Position numbers and translations under genes: made by a program. A DNA stretch of 64,000 nucleotides from Mytilisepta virgata. Taxonomy: Eukaryota; Mollusca; Bivalvia; Mytilida; Mytilidae. A model generated the notes under the pieces. It did no database searches and was not told the origin of the DNA. It was given only the letters and a program-made list of their open reading frames with translations. The number at the start of each line of letters is the position of its first letter. The first letter of the stretch is position 1. Shown piece by piece: positions 43,729-55,917 of this stretch. The DNA is taken from NCBI GenBank assembly GCA_028015205.1, contig JAPWFG010000022.1:558001-622000 (forward strand). The letters run 5' to 3'.

Positions 43729-45540
43729 GACATTTGTTCAATCTTATTACTACCAATTTCAAGATTATTTAAAACGTTTCTTACCATCAAGAGGCCCCAA
43801 TTGAACAAATTTACAATACTTTTTTAACCTGGAGAATAGTTTTTCTTTAGAATGTTTTTTTACATAAATGTAATATTATTCATATTAATAGTCTACACCT
43901 TCAGCCCAAAAGCCAAGTAATGTAAGATTTTCTTAGGGATAATAAAAATGATACCTTGGTAGTCTGCTGTAGTGAAAAGTTTAGTCTGGTCATCTTCCAT
44001 TTGGTCCAGTAAAAGTTTTAACCAACCACAACTAAAGTCTAGAGCATGAAGAAGTGTCTGGTGCAGCCTGTTTTAACAGCCTTTTGTTTTTTTCATGAAA
44101 AGTTTTTTTGTGTGAATAGATTTTAAAATTTTTAATGACAGTCTTAGTTATTCTTATACTAGAACATGTATTTGTCAACATTCAGCAAAGGAAAGGTGTG
44201 ATTATTAATAGGTAATTTCCAAATCATAATTTTATTATTGAATTGATTCTCCACTTTATACACAAGTATTGACAGAGGACATGAAACAGAGTTCTCGCTG
44301 GCATTCAAAAATGTGTTGCCAAAGCATCATTTTTGTCGCCAGTTTCAAAATTTGTTCGCCAAGTCACCCTCCCAATTTTTGAAGCATATATGATTGTTCT
44401 TTTATTCATGAAATAACATGACATGAAAAGTATTATTGATGAAATAAAGTTTAAATGACAGATAAATTTCATCTGAAATGACCTTTATTGTGATGGCAAG
44501 CCTCATAAAATATTGATTGTTCGACATGTGTTTGTTTATGTTAAACCAAAAGTGAATTTGCAATCTTTGCTGATTGCCCATTATACCACGGCTGATTATA
44601 CAAGATTTGTGAACAATAGGGTGTTTTCAAATTCAAGTGGCTTTTATTGGCAGTGATGTGCTGTATCTTTTTTAGTAGTGAGGTTGTGATATATATATCT
44701 GTAATCCAGGTAGCAGCACCTTGCTCACTCTTCCTTCCAAGTGCACCGTTCTGCCCTTCCAGTGTCCAAACTGCCCTCTCAAGTGTAATGTAAAGTACAT
44801 GTATAATAAAAGGGGTTTTATTACAATTAAACAGGTTTGAATGAATCAAAAAAATATATTTAGGGTTGAAAGAAACTAAAAGACTCTTAAAAGGACATTA
44901 AAAAATTGAATAATTATGTCCTTAATTATACTCTTCATTTGTCTGTGTATACGTATACTATCTATATGATCTGCATGTTTTTATCTTATCAATTATTATA
45001 ATCAGTTTAAAAAAAAAATTATTCTTTGATAAAATTTAAACCAGTAAATTTAAAGATAAAGTGCAAAAAATAGATTTTTTTTGACTTCAGTAACTTTAAT
45101 CTTCCTGATGATCATTGGGTTACCAACAAGGAAGTAACTTGTTTGTTTATTTAATTAGAGTGCATTTTCTTTATATTATATATACGAATGGGGATTTAAC
45201 ACTGATATTCATTCATGGAAATTAAAACTGTATAATAAGGTATTTCTCACAGCTTTTTAGATAGAAGTATCTGTTGAGGGGGATTTATTACCTTGCACAA
45301 ATGTATGTAAATTATTCATTGATTTTTTATGCATGTGTGAAAGTTTTTCAGAATTTTGGTAAACTATGTATTTATAGTACTTATGATGCATTGTACATTT
45401 CTAATAAAAAAACATTAATAATTTCCTGTTTTCTGGTTTTTGATAACTTTTCATGTATATGTTTAAAGGTGTAACTTTGGAATTTAAACTTTGGCTTTTG
45501 TCCTGCCAAAAGTTATTAGAATTGAAAGGAAAGAGTAGAT
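43729..45540. other. FER upstream region, nothing recognised
   Basis: AT-rich with short open frames on both strands. A FER 5' non-coding exon may lie in this area, but no signature identifies it. Confidence 0.35.
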
Positions 45541-45895
45541 GAATATTTGTTTAATGTCCAGTGGCCGCCATTAGCATGATTAGGTTCATATCAGGAAATG
45601 AAAATGTTGATATGATATGAATACGATCCCTGCTTTGTACTAGACCTACATGCTGAGCCAGATTTTTAATGTGCTAGTTTACGAGGTAACTCTCCGCAGG
45701 AAAACATATCACCCACTTTGACACATTATACTGACTCAGAGCCGACCAGTCCTTTGCTCTTTTACTCCTAGATGCTGTGTGCTTTGCATAAGCAGCAAAT
45801 ACCAATTATAATGTCTTTGCTCTGAACTGGCCTGGGATCGAACCCACGACTTTCTGCACTCGAGGCAAGCACGCTACCACGAGACCACCGAGAAA
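45541..45895 (-). mobile_element. Second SINE-like family, full copy
   Basis: On the minus strand it starts CTCGGTGGTCTCGTGGTAGC (A box) with a B box GTGGGTTCGATCCC, a clear tRNA-like head. The body ends in the CACTGGACATTAAACAA segment. It is the best copy for defining this family. Confidence 0.8.
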
Positions 45896-46904
45896 AAATT
45901 GTAATTCTGAAAGATGTTATCTAATCTTTTAAGTTCATGTTAATCAAGAACATGTCAAAGTAAGAGGTTGTATTCCTATTTCTTTTGTAAATTTTTTTTT
46001 GGTCCCCTACCTGATAATTATTGTGAGAGTTATTACCCTTGACATGCTTAAAGATAGAAATCATTGTCAAAATATTACTTTTTCATACTTTTTTGCAAAC
46101 CGTTTTACCAATTCATCTTATATTTAGTATCCAGGCTTATAATGAGAGCTACTTCAGGCTGATTGGGCAAACATAGTTTTAGGATTTTTATGAATCACTC
46201 TGTCCTGTTGAATTCACATAGTCGAGGAGTATTTGGTGTGTTTTCTCACAGCTCAAGCTGGTAAGGGACATTGTTTATTAACTATCGCTCAGCAATATTT
46301 CAGAACGTTTTTTATATTTGGCTTTATGGAAGATCATAAGAAATACAAATTGATCCTTATAATAACTGTGATGATTTCATTGCAAAGTGGTGTTTAAGGT
46401 ACTTCAGTTAGATTAAGTGCAATCACAGTATATATACTATATAAGTACTGAAGACTTAAGTTATAAATGTAAAAGCATTAAATAAGGAAAACTAAGAATA
46501 GAGAGAAGTGGTTGAATTACTTAATTCTATGTTAAATAGCCTTTGTATAAAGGATACCCATACATCTAATCTAAGTGGTCTTCAAGATTTTTACAGAGTT
46601 TGTATACAACCAATTATAACAAATTTTATGAAATTTTACATTCGAGTATCTAGTTGAATGCCTTATTTACCAACTGATTATTGATTGTAATTGATTATCA
46701 GATATCACTACAATAAACACTGAGGTCCAGTTTGATCCTAGTTTCAGGAGGTGTGCTCAACACACATCTTAGTTTAGAAGGATTGCTGGTCACTTTTCTT
46801 TGCCATAGAGTGGTTTTTCGCTCAATCTGGTCAACAGTTCTGCTCAAAGTGGCATAAAACACCAACATACAAACAAATTTAACAATCTTTCTGACTAATA
46901 AATA
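45896..46904. other. FER upstream region with one dispersed repeat
   Basis: The block at about 45995-46330 (GATAATTATTGTGAGAGTTA …, then TTTTAGGATTTTTATGAATC ACTCTGTCC) is a diverged relative of the array at 49900-51235. Confidence 0.5.
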
Positions 46905-47035
46905 TACAATACATCTAGTCAGAAAATATAAAATTTATTTGGGCGGGCTATAGCAAGCCTTTTTTCTCATGTTTTGCAGCGAGTCCAAATAAATTTTATA
47001 TTTTCCAACAATGACTAGTCACTTTGTATTGTCTT
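46905..47035. repeat. Foldback element
   Basis: TACAATACATCTAGTCAGAA followed by AATATAAAATTTATTT pairs with AAATAAATTTTATATTTTCC followed by AACAATGACTAGTCAC. The stem is about 40 bp and the loop GC-richer. Confidence 0.75.
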
Positions 47036-47680
47036 TATCCTGCAATAATAAAAGTTGAAATCTAGCTTCAGTGAAAACACAGGAAATACAGTGATGTAAT
47101 CTAGCACATTTACTACACTGTCCACACTCTTCATTTAAAAAAGTACCAGGAGGCTTTATTAGGTCATTGACCTAATATAACTCTGGTTTATTCTACCCCT
47201 GTTATTAGACTGGAAATGGCTTGATTGCAGGATAAACTGCACGTCATTTGCTTGTTTAAATCCATTGCTCTACACTTGAATCATAATGTACTAGACATCA
47301 GTGATGTTACATGTTCATAAACATAGAACATTGTAATATGGCTGGCAGCCATCTTTAATTTTATTTATGTAATATTGATATTTTTTTAACCTCATGTAGA
47401 AATGAAAAAATGATCTGTATGCATTATTAATTGTGTGTGATAATTATTTTGTCCATCAAATTATGTTTAAAGTTATGTAGAGTTTCTTTCATATTTAAAA
47501 AAGTATTCCAAAGATTTTTTTATTTTATACATGCAGACGTTATAGTGATACACTACATATAATTCTTTACAAAAAAAATTAGGGAAATGGAATTTAATCA
47601 ATTGTTGAAACTTTCTATCACCATGACAAATTCAAGAATATAATTCTGCTACTTAAAATAACTATTTTGTTTTTTTACAG
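47036..47680. other. FER upstream intron, nothing recognised
   Basis: Ends in a pyrimidine tract and acceptor (gttttttttacag) immediately before the FER start exon, so a non-coding exon must lie further upstream. Confidence 0.5.
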
Positions 47681-47684
47681 AAAA

Positions 47685-47897
47685 ATGGGTTTTGGGACAG
47701 ACTTACAGGGTAAGACTTCCCATGATGCCCTAATACGTTGCCATGAAACTGAGATAAGGTTGTATGAAAACATCAAGCGCTGTTTGAACATACGTATAGA
47801 CAGTGATAAGAAGTATGCTTCATCCCTCACAACATTTGTGCAACAAGCACAGAAAGTGGACTTCTCAGAATTTTCATCAACATGTACTGTTTTGCAG
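47685..47897 (+). CDS. FER: FES/FER-type tyrosine kinase, coding exon 1 (F-BAR start)
   Basis: FES and FER are cytoplasmic tyrosine kinases with an N-terminal F-BAR domain that binds curved membrane, an FX region, SH2 and kinase domains; they act downstream of receptors and at cell contacts. The exon starts with AG|AAAA-ATG and reads MGFGTDLQGKTSHDALIRCH then ETEIRLYENIKRCLNIRIDS and DKKYASSLTTF. MGFG-DL, E-RL, ALRIKSDK-YAS in human FER (as recalled) line up exactly. The ATG at 47685 is chosen because it begins this conserved MGFG; an in-frame ATG 18 bases upstream lies before the acceptor. With the exons at 51344, 53210, 54157, 54950, 56888, 58447 and 61941, all in matching phases, the window encodes about 413 residues of the F-BAR, FX and coiled-coil part. 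SH2 and kinase exons must lie past 64000. Invertebrates usually have one FES/FER gene; the FBXL17 neighbour favours the FER name. Confidence 0.92.
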
Positions 47898-47921
47898 GTA
47901 TGTTTTAGTACTTCATTTTTA

Positions 47922-48837
47922 GCTCACCTGGCCATATGCCATGTGAGCTTTTGCCATCACTTTTCGTCCGTCGTAAACTTTTCATTAAAAAATCTTCTCC
48001 TCTGAAACCGCTTGGCCGATTGGTTTCAAACTTAATAGAAATGATCTATGACATGTCCTCTACAAACGATCCTCAAGTTATTTTGATCTGATATAAAACA
48101 TGGCTGTCGTAGCTAAAAATAGAATATAGGGGTGCATGTGTTGTTTTTGGCTTATAACTTAAAAACCGTTACAGATATCAAAAATCTGACAGGGGTAAAA
48201 TTGATCAGCATGACAAGATCTACCTAACCTGAAATTTTGAAGGAAATTCAAAAACTCATTTAGGAGTTATTGCCCTTTTTTCGTCAAATTTTCAAAATTT
48301 AACATTTTTTGTCATTTATCTCCAAAACTATTGAAGATAGAAGTGAAATGTAAATTTGAAAAATGTTTGCCATGTTGAGATCTACATACCCTGAAATTTT
48401 AAAGGAAATCCCAAAACCCATTTAGGAGTTATTGCCCTTTTTTTGTCAAATTTTCAAAATTTTAACATTTTTGCATTTATCTCCAAAACTATTTGAGAAA
48501 GAAGTGAAATGCAAATTGAGAAATGTTTGCCATGTTGAGATCTACCTACCCTGAAATTTTGAAGGGAATCCCAAATTCTATTTAGGAGTTATTGGTTTGT
48601 GTAATTTGAGGTCGGGTTCTGTTACATTTATTTAAGGTTCACCCTTATTCCTGGTCAATTTTATCAACTTCCTGCCAGGACCACCACCATCAGGGAACAT
48701 ATTTTAACATTGAACCTTATGAAAAATAAATCTTCAACAAATTTTCCCTGAACAACTGAACCAATTGCAACAAACTTGGTCAAATAGTTGATTAATTGTC
48801 CAGGTGAGCGATACAGGCTCTGGTGAGCCTCTTGTTC
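47922..48837 (+). mobile_element. AGCTCACCTG-family element in FER intron 1
   Basis: Starts AGCTCACCTGGCCATATGCC then ATGTGAGCTTTTGCCATCAC and ends CCAGGTGAGCGATACAGGCT … GAGCCTCTTGTT. The first and last ten bases are mutual reverse complements. Internally a ~170-bp module (TTATCTCCAAAACTATT, CATTTAGGAGTTATTGCCC) occurs two to three times. Confidence 0.8.
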
Positions 48838-48840
48838 AAT

Positions 48841-49102
48841 AGGGCCTCGCTGGCCGAGTGGTCTAGATAGTTTGTAATTGACTAGTCATGATCACTAGCC
48901 TGTCAACACTGAGATTGTGAGTTCGAATCTCACCTGTGGCGGGTGTGTTCAACTCCGATCTTAATTGACAAGTATTGCCAATTTTCCTACAGAAAGTCGT
49001 GGTTCTGTCTGGGTACTCCAGCTTCCTCCACCAATAAAAACTGGTCGCCGCAAAATATCCAGATGTGCTGAAAATGGCGTAAAACCACAACTAAACAAAC
49101 GA
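48841..49102 (+). mobile_element. tRNA-headed SINE, plus orientation
   Basis: Begins GGGCCTCGCTGGCCGAGTGG directly after the preceding element. B box GAGTTCGAATCTCACC, body CTTAATTGACAAGTATTGCC. Confidence 0.8.
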
Positions 49103-49130
49103 ACATTTGTCAATATACATGTATGATAAA

Positions 49131-49796
49131 GGTTGCACTCCACAAATTAATAGTACCATTTTCTATGTGAAGTGAGCTAACAAATGTCATGGTCTTGTGC
49201 CATCTTCAGAGTAAATAATACCCATATATATATATATATATATTCTGAAAGGCCATTATGTTAGCATTGTTTCAATCATGATAAAATAAATAAAAAATAT
49301 CCATGGAAACCTAGTTGGCATAGCAACATTTCAAAAATTGTCATAAAAAAAGCTTTAAAAATGTTAAATTTCACTCCACTTCGGCTTAAAATTGAGGTCT
49401 GATGCAGCGTTTCAATCCAATTGAGACTTAATTTTTCAGATTCTGCATAAAATTTCATTACATATGTGGGAAAAAAAAGGTTTACTTTTCCGGCTCTTTT
49501 TTTTGCAATTTAACTTACCAGTGCAGGTGCCGATTATCACTGTCAAAGTTTTACACACCACATGTCAATTCACAAGTCCCAGTTTATGACCTCTCATTAC
49601 TTGTCAGAAGCAAAATCAGTTAATGTTTTCGTATTTTTTTAAACTAAAATCTATCCTCTTTCAGTCAATATTACAATTTTGAGGTTAAGACATTTATTAT
49701 TTATCTATCATGTAGTCAAACTTTACCAACTCTAATAATTAATAAAATTCTGGGGGTGCATTTCTCCGAAACTAAGATAATTAGTGGAGTGTAACC
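49131..49796 (-). mobile_element. 666-bp MITE with TIR GGTTRCACTCCAC, copy 2
   Basis: Reverse-complement relative of 10095-10779. Starts GGTTGCACTCCACAAATTA and ends TAATTAGTGGAGTGTAACC, flanked by AAA on both sides. It sits about 28 bp after the SINE in FER intron 1. Confidence 0.85.
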
Positions 49797-49899
49797 AAAG
49801 ATCTGCAAAAGAATACAAAGGCAAGACAGGAGGGAATTCAACATTTACTTCAACATAACAAACAAACACTACGACTGAAATAGTAAGAAAAACAAAAAC

Positions 49900-51235
49900 T
49901 AAACAGACTTTTTGCCTGTTTTCAAATTGGGTTCTCTCCTTCCGATTGGGCCTTTAACATTATATGACAAGTTCATATATGGAAGAAAACTAATTAGTCC
50001 CCTACTGGCAATGCCGAGGGTACTAAAGTTTTGCACTCCATGCATCAGTCACGCTTCAGTTTTCCGGACTTTTTTCAGAAACTATTTAACCAACAGATCT
50101 TATTTTTGGTATGTGGGGGTATATTAATGAGTTTCACACTGAACGGATAATTATTGGGAGAGTTATGGCCCTTGGAAATAGGAACTATTGTCAAAATAAT
50201 AATTTCTGGGCATTTTTACCAAATTATCTTATTTTTATTATGTGAGCTTATAATGATCAAATATGACTTTTACGATAATCGGATGATTATTGTGAGAGTT
50301 ACTGTCCTTGGAAATAGAAATTATTGCCATAATTATAGTTTTCCAGACTTTTTTTTCGCAAACCCTTCTACCAAATAAACCTAATGGTATGTGAGCTTAT
50401 AATGATGAGCTAAAGATCAAGTTTGACTTTCACGCTGATGGGATAATTATTATGAGAGTTGGAGCTATTTAAACAACAGATCTTAGTTTTGGTATGTGAG
50501 AGTATATTAATGAGGTTCACACTGAACGGATAATTATTGGGAGAGTTATGGCCCTTGGAAATAGGAACTATTGTCAAAATAATAATTTCTGGGCATTTTT
50601 AGCAAACGCTTTTACCATATGATCTTATTTTTATTATGTGAGCTTTTTATGATCAAATATGACTTTTATGCTAATCAGATGATTATTGTGTCCTTGGAAA
50701 TAGAAATTATTGCCAAAATTATAGTTTTTCAGACTTTTTTTTCCCAAACCCTTCTACAAAATAAACCTTATGGTATGTGAGCTTATAATGACCTTATAGT
50801 GAGCTAAAGATCAAGTTTGACTTTCATGCTGATGGGATACTTATTATGAGAGTTATAGCCCTTGGAAGTAGGAATTATTGGCAAAATATTAGTTTTCTGA
50901 ACTCTTTTTGCAAACCCTATGTGACCTTATAATCTAAATGATGAGCTAATACAGAGTAGGTTTGAGTTTCAGGCTGATCTGGTAATTATTGGGTACCCAT
51001 GCAAACAGAGTTTCCAGATTTTTAGGAGTCACTCTATCCATACATCTTCGTCCCATTCGCATAGTGAATGAGATTTGGTGTCTTTTCGCACAACTCAAGA
51101 TGGTCGGAGACATTGTATTGCCCAAGAATACTTTCAGATTTCTTTTTACATATAGCATGGATAATGTCTGTAGTAAAATCTTATGTTTGGAGTGAAAATC
51201 ATTACTATCATGACTTTCAGTGAGCATGGTGAGTT
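49900..51235 (+). repeat. Dispersed repeat with internal ~330-bp duplications, FER intron 1
   Basis: Modules with CACACTGAACGGATAATTAT, GGGAGAGTTATGGCCCTTGG and AATAGGAACTATTGTCAAAA occur at about 50133 and 50515, with shorter variants between and after. The last part (TTTAGGAGTCACTCTATCCA) resembles 46190-46260. Open frames are incidental. Confidence 0.7.
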
Positions 51236-51343
51236 AAATTTATGTCTTAAAAAGTTTAATATCTCTAATCAGTAGAACTAGTTGAGTGTCACACAGAAAC
51301 ATTGAGATGAAACTCAGATTGTGCATTTCTTTCTTTTTCTTAG

Positions 51344-51517
51344 GCATGGGAAGTAATTATACAGGAGACAGAAAAATTTATACAACAGTTGAAAAGAAAC
51401 GTTGAGGAGCTTGGAACAGAAACAATGGAAAAACTGAACGAGATAATAGCAGAGAAAAAGGCAGTGAAGAAACAATATTTGGATGACAGAAATCACTTAG
51501 AGAGTGAATTCTCCAAG
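51344..51517 (+). CDS. FER: FER coding exon 2 (F-BAR helix)
   Basis: Acceptor ctttttcttag, donor AAG|gtttgt. The 58 codons begin AWEVIIQETEKFIQQLKRNV and are strongly helical and charged, as in the central F-BAR helices. Phase 0 on both sides. Confidence 0.92.
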
Positions 51518-51768
51518 GTTTGTTATTAATGTTTTATGGAATGACAGAAGTCTGAGATATCAATATTCTAGCATGCACTGAAAAAGTGAATAGCCTTTTA
51601 TGTTGACCGAATTGTTTTAAAAATAAAGTAAAGAATTAAGAGCAAGAAAACACGATGGAAAAAAAGTTAATTGAAATAGTTTTGTAATCGAAAATTTATG
51701 ATTGATAACAAATCATGCATGCATTTTGACTCCACACTACAAGAATATTCATTCATATGAATTAAGTT

Positions 51769-52588
51769 TTTAGCTCACCTGACCTGAAAGGTCAAGTGAG
51801 CTTTTCTCATCACTTGGCGTCTGTCGTCGTCGTCGTCTATTAACTTTTACAAAAATCTTCTCCTCTGAAACTACTGGACCAAATATAACGAAACTTGGCC
51901 ACAATCATTGGGGTATCTAGTTTAAAAAATGTGTCCGACCACCCCGCCTGCCAATCAACATGGCCGCCATGGCTAAAAATTCAACATAGGGGGTAAATGC
52001 AGTTTCTGGCTTGTATCTCTGAAATTAAAGTATTTAGAGTAAATTTGACAGGGGTAAAAATGTTCATAGGTTAAGATCTATCTGTCCCTGAATTGGTAAA
52101 TTTTAGTAGCAGTTTTTGGTTATCTTGGTGTAAGGGAGGTAATCGAAATACATTTAAAGTAAAATGTTGTGTGATTCGATTACCTCCGTTACACTGCTTG
52201 TAAATTATCTTTAAAGAAATGTAAATTGTCTTGGGGTGATTTATTGCTGTCAATTTATTTTTATAAGTTACTATTAATTAATATTAATTTTAGCCATATG
52301 TCATTCTCTATGTTAAGACTTTTATGATATATTTAAATGGGTAATTATGTTTGCAAACTCCATGAGAAATTTGAATAGGGATTATGACCATTTCTTGAGG
52401 GAAAGAATTTTTTTTTGGAAAAAGGGAAAGGGAGGGACAAAAAAAAAATTAAGGGGGGTAAATAAGAAATTGTGGGGGAGGGCAATTTTTTCTCATTTCA
52501 GTTTTCAGAAATTAAAAAGAAAATTTCTTCAAATATTATGTTTTTGCCAAAAAAAAGGGAGGGCACAATAATTTTTTTTTCTTGGGGC

Positions 52589-52619
<31 letters not shown>

Positions 52620-52965
52620 CAAATTACAACAGCATATTGTATTGCACAAAAAGTAAAAAATTGAATATAAATTCAAATCATATGACCAATTCTAAGTTCT
52701 TTGACTACAGTTATTCTGTGTCAGAAACCTATTATTTGTCAAATATTTAATTACAATCCAAATTCAGACCTGTATCAAGCGCGAATATTGTGTCCAATTT
52801 TGCCCAAACTGTTCAGGGTTGGACCTCTGCGGTCGTATCCAGCTGCGCTCAGCGAAGCAATTTATTAATGCTTTTCATTATGATTTTAACCTTATTTTAC
52901 ATGATTTCAAGAACCACAGTAGAATACAGGTGAGCGACACAGGCTCTTGAGAGCCTCTAGTTTTT
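51769..52965 (+). mobile_element. AGCTCACCTG-family element in FER intron 2, with insertions
   Basis: Starts AGCTCACCTGACCTGAAAGG then TCAAGTGAGC and ends ACAGGTGAGCGACACAGGCT … GAGCCTCTAG. It contains a small foldback at about 52128-52200 (GTGTAAGGGAGGTAATCGAA against TTCGATTACCTCCGTTACAC), a purine-rich tract at 52400-52460 and a G29 run at 52589-52617. Confidence 0.8.
52589..52617 (+). repeat. G29 homopolymer tract
   Basis: About 29 consecutive G on the FER coding strand, preceded by GGGGC; a strong candidate for quadruplex formation. The exact length may be affected by sequencing or assembly error. Confidence 0.8.
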
Positions 52966-53209
52966 ATCCAACATTGATCTTTTAGTTTTGTCCCTTACTT
53001 CCTTCATAGAACTCTATAGGGATTATCTACCATCTTGAAATTCAATGTTCATGTTCTATATAACGTAACCCTGAGTTTAATATGCTTAAGATGTCAATTT
53101 TGTTGTCTATTTGTTATACATACAATGTATATACATTTTGTAATTAATTCTCAAAAGGGAATTTATTTTTATAAGATTTAAAAAAAAAGAAGTTAATGTT
53201 GTTTTGTAG

Positions 53210-53306
53210 GTTCAGAATTCTTTGCAGTCACAGAAAAGTGATTATAACAAATCTCTAGGTAAATTGCAGATGGACCAGGCTAAACTTCAAGATCTTAAGT
53301 CAAAGG
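53210..53306 (+). CDS. FER: FER coding exon 3 (F-BAR helix)
   Basis: Acceptor gttttgtag, donor AAGG|gtaggt. Reads VQNSLQSQKSDYNKSLGKLQ then MDQAKLQDLKSK, ending at phase 1. Confidence 0.9.
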
Positions 53307-53387
53307 GTAGGTAACTCTGCATATGATCAGGCTATTCATTCAGTCGTTTATTTTTATAAAAAAGTGTTATTTTACTGTATTGCAAAG

Positions 53388-53472
53388 GACAGGGAGGAGA
53401 ATGCAAGCTAGAAAAAAGGACAGAATGCAAGCTAGAAAAAAGGACAGGGAGGAGAATGCAAGCTAGAAAGAA
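53388..53472 (+). repeat. Short tandem array (GAATGCAAGCTAGAAAAAAG), 3 copies
   Basis: Units GAATGCAAGCTAGAAA-AAG with GGACAGGGAGGA spacers, in FER intron 3. Confidence 0.75.
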
Positions 53473-53509
53473 GAACACATGTACATGTTTATTACTGTGA
53501 ATTCAGTTA

Positions 53510-53965
53510 CAGTAGAATCTTGGTGGCTCGAACTCGGGTTGCTCGAACACCAAGGATTTCTCGACCCTTTACGAAAGTTCGGTCATTTTTTCCATTATGT
53601 CTATGTAAATTTACTCTCGGTTTTTCGAACACCGATTTCTCGAATTCTTGAACTAATTTTCAGGTCGGATAATTTAGCCTTCTGTAGCGGCATTAGCCTA
53701 CTCTTTTTCGAAAACTACAGAAGGGGTCTTTAGCGTACAGGGAGTGTGGCATTCTCCAAACACGTTATGCACTATGGTCCGTGGTCAGGCTTTCCGCATC
53801 AAGATCTGATGAATGGATGTTGTTTTAATGATCGGATAGATAAATGGATGTAAATTTATTGCTGGTTTGTAACCAAAAATTTTCCAGACTTCGATGGCTC
53901 GAACTACCAATGCCTCGAACTATATTTACAGACCCCTTCGAGGTTGACAGATCAAGATTGTACTG
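53510..53965. mobile_element. Tc1/pogo-like MITE, 456 bp
   Basis: Ends CAGTAGAATCTTGGTGGCTC and AGATCAAGATTGTACTG are inverted. The interior repeats CTCGAAC and TTCTCGA motifs as in pogo/Tigger-derived elements (CAGTxGAAxCTxG … TCGAAC). A 70-bp part at 53686-53755 recurs at about 55505-55570. Confidence 0.65.
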
Positions 53966-54156
53966 TTTTTTTTTGGCCGTACCAATTTATTTGATTCAAC
54001 GAAATTTCGTAGATTCAAATATTACAAATTTTTTTGAAATGTTGTTAAAATATAAATACATAAATGTGTTGTTCTGTTGCATCCACAAATTCCACAGAAT
54101 TGAAATCTGATGTCTCTTTATATCTTCCATACTCCTTAATTTTTCAATTTTTATAG

Positions 54157-54349
54157 GAAAACCAGGTGGAAAACTAGATAAAGCAAAAGTAGATCATTAC
54201 AAGTCAATGGCCAAACTTCATACAGTTCATAATGGCTATGTTTTAGCCTTGCAGGAAGTAAACTTACATCAGGGCACATACCTTAATCAGACTTTACCAG
54301 AATTTTTAGATTCCCATCAGACCACACAGGAAGCAGTTACTCAGCAGTG
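54157..54349 (+). CDS. FER: FER coding exon 4 (F-BAR distal helices)
   Basis: Acceptor tttttatag, donor CAGTG|gtaagg. Reads KPGGKLDKAKVDHYKSMAKL … HNGYVLALQEVNLHQGTYLN … LPEFLDSHQTTQEAVTQQ. The segment HN-YVLAL-x-x-x-LHQ … LP-LLDS is highly characteristic of FES/FER and other F-BAR proteins. Confidence 0.93.
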
Positions 54350-54511
54350 GTAAGGAAACCTTGTTGATCATTAAAGTAGTGTTATAAAATCATCTATAAT
54401 CGGTATGCCATGAAAAGATAATTACTAGTTTCTCATCCAGACTTTCATTAAAATTACACACCACCAAAATTAGTGGGGGAACGAGGCAAACTTTGTACTC
54501 ATAGATTTCTG

Positions 54512-54780
54512 GTTATACCCCCAATCTGAGGGAGTGGGGTGTATACTGGTTTACCCCTGCCTGTCCATCTTTCTGTCTGTCCATCCTTCCAGCTTTCCAT
54601 CACAAAATGGTTGGACACAAAATTCTCAGCAACTACAGGGCACAACTAATTGAAAGTTGGCATGAAGCATGTCCATGATGAGTTGTAAAGTGTAAACCGA
54701 TTTTTCACCATATTGACTTTGGGAATTTTTGGTCGGAAAATTCTCAGCAACTACAGGTCACAACATGATTATGATGGGTT
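54512..54780 (+). repeat. Dispersed repeat, relative of the right-end repeat
   Basis: TACCCCCAATCTGAGGGAGT then GGGGTGTATACTGG, followed by CTGTCTGTCC pyrimidine steps and CACAAAATTCTCAGCAACTA twice. It has the same layout as the element starting at 63072. Confidence 0.55.
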
Positions 54781-54949
54781 CTTAGGTGGTATTTGTAAGC
54801 TTTGAGCTTACAGTGCTTTCATTTTTACCTCTTCCTGAGCTTTTACTGATAAAATTTAACAGGCTTCTGAGTTTTTTATAACATATGAAATTACAACTGA
54901 GTGTTAAGGGATATATACATGTACAATAACTTTTCATTTTATTTTTCAG

Positions 54950-55087
54950 TAAGGACTTTTTACAGAGTTTTTTCACAAACACAAATTTCTGTAGTACCGA
55001 CTTCTGTGATATGTCCAAACAAATACAGGAATCCATCTCCAATATAGTCCCGGAAAATGAATTTGTACAGTTTATAGAAACATATAA
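54950..55087 (+). CDS. FER: FER coding exon 5 (end of F-BAR)
   Basis: Acceptor atttttcag, donor TATAA|gtgagt. Reads KDFLQSFFTNTNFCSTDFCD then MSKQIQESISNIVPENEFVQ and FIETY. The pattern …V-x-x-I-x-x-S-x-x-x-I-x-P-x-x-E-(Y/F)-x-x-F corresponds to the last F-BAR helix. Confidence 0.9.
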
Positions 55088-55917
55088 GTGAGTATCAGAT
55101 ATGGTAGTGATAAAAAAAAATGCTGTCAGAGAATGGAGTACTGTATACATGTAGTAGGATACTATTTGGCCAGTGAAAATTTTTTGATGTTCAAAAATGA
55201 ATATCAAACTATTTGCACTTCACATTTTTTCCAAGGATTACATCATTATGAAGTGTAATTATGATGATTATTAATAGAATTTAGATGCTGAATAATTTAT
55301 TTCTTCTGCTGAGTCAAGTACAAAATTTCTGAAAACAATCGGCTCATTCATCTCTTTCATAATTCATGTAATTGGTCAGCATTGCCAAATAAAGGGCACC
55401 TTAGTTAGTTTAGTTTTGTTTAAACTTGTTTGTTTATAGTGTATTGGGAAACAAGTTATACCAACTTATACTAATCCCTCTCCACTTGGGGGGTGAGAGA
55501 GCGGCCCCTGTAGCAGCAATTAGCCTACTCTTTTTCGACATCTACAGAGGAGTCTTTAACATGCTAAGGGTGTTGCTCTCCCTTTACACTGGGCAGCCAT
55601 TTTTCATCCCCATCCGACAGACAAGCATCTTTTACCGAGACCATCCTCGCAAATGGTGTCGATAGACGTCGCAATTTGACACTTTAGCTTTGTCTTAAAT
55701 TTCAAAAATGAATAGACTTGTAACATTTTCATTTTACAGATTACAGAGTAAAACGTACTTAGGACAACCTGTCAGTTTCGTAACATTGTATGTTTTTGTT
55801 TTAAAGTTAAAGTTCTTAGTTATAATGATATTGTAATGCATTAACTAGCACTTGCAGTTTTCAGTTTTAGCTGCTAATATATAACGATTTTAATACCTGG
55901 GCAAGTTACAGGGGACT

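Noticed and set aside
54782..55207. 141-residue minus-strand open frame, the longest shadow in the FER region
   Set aside because: It lies antisense over FER exon 5, whose plus-strand reading has correct splice sites and F-BAR similarity.
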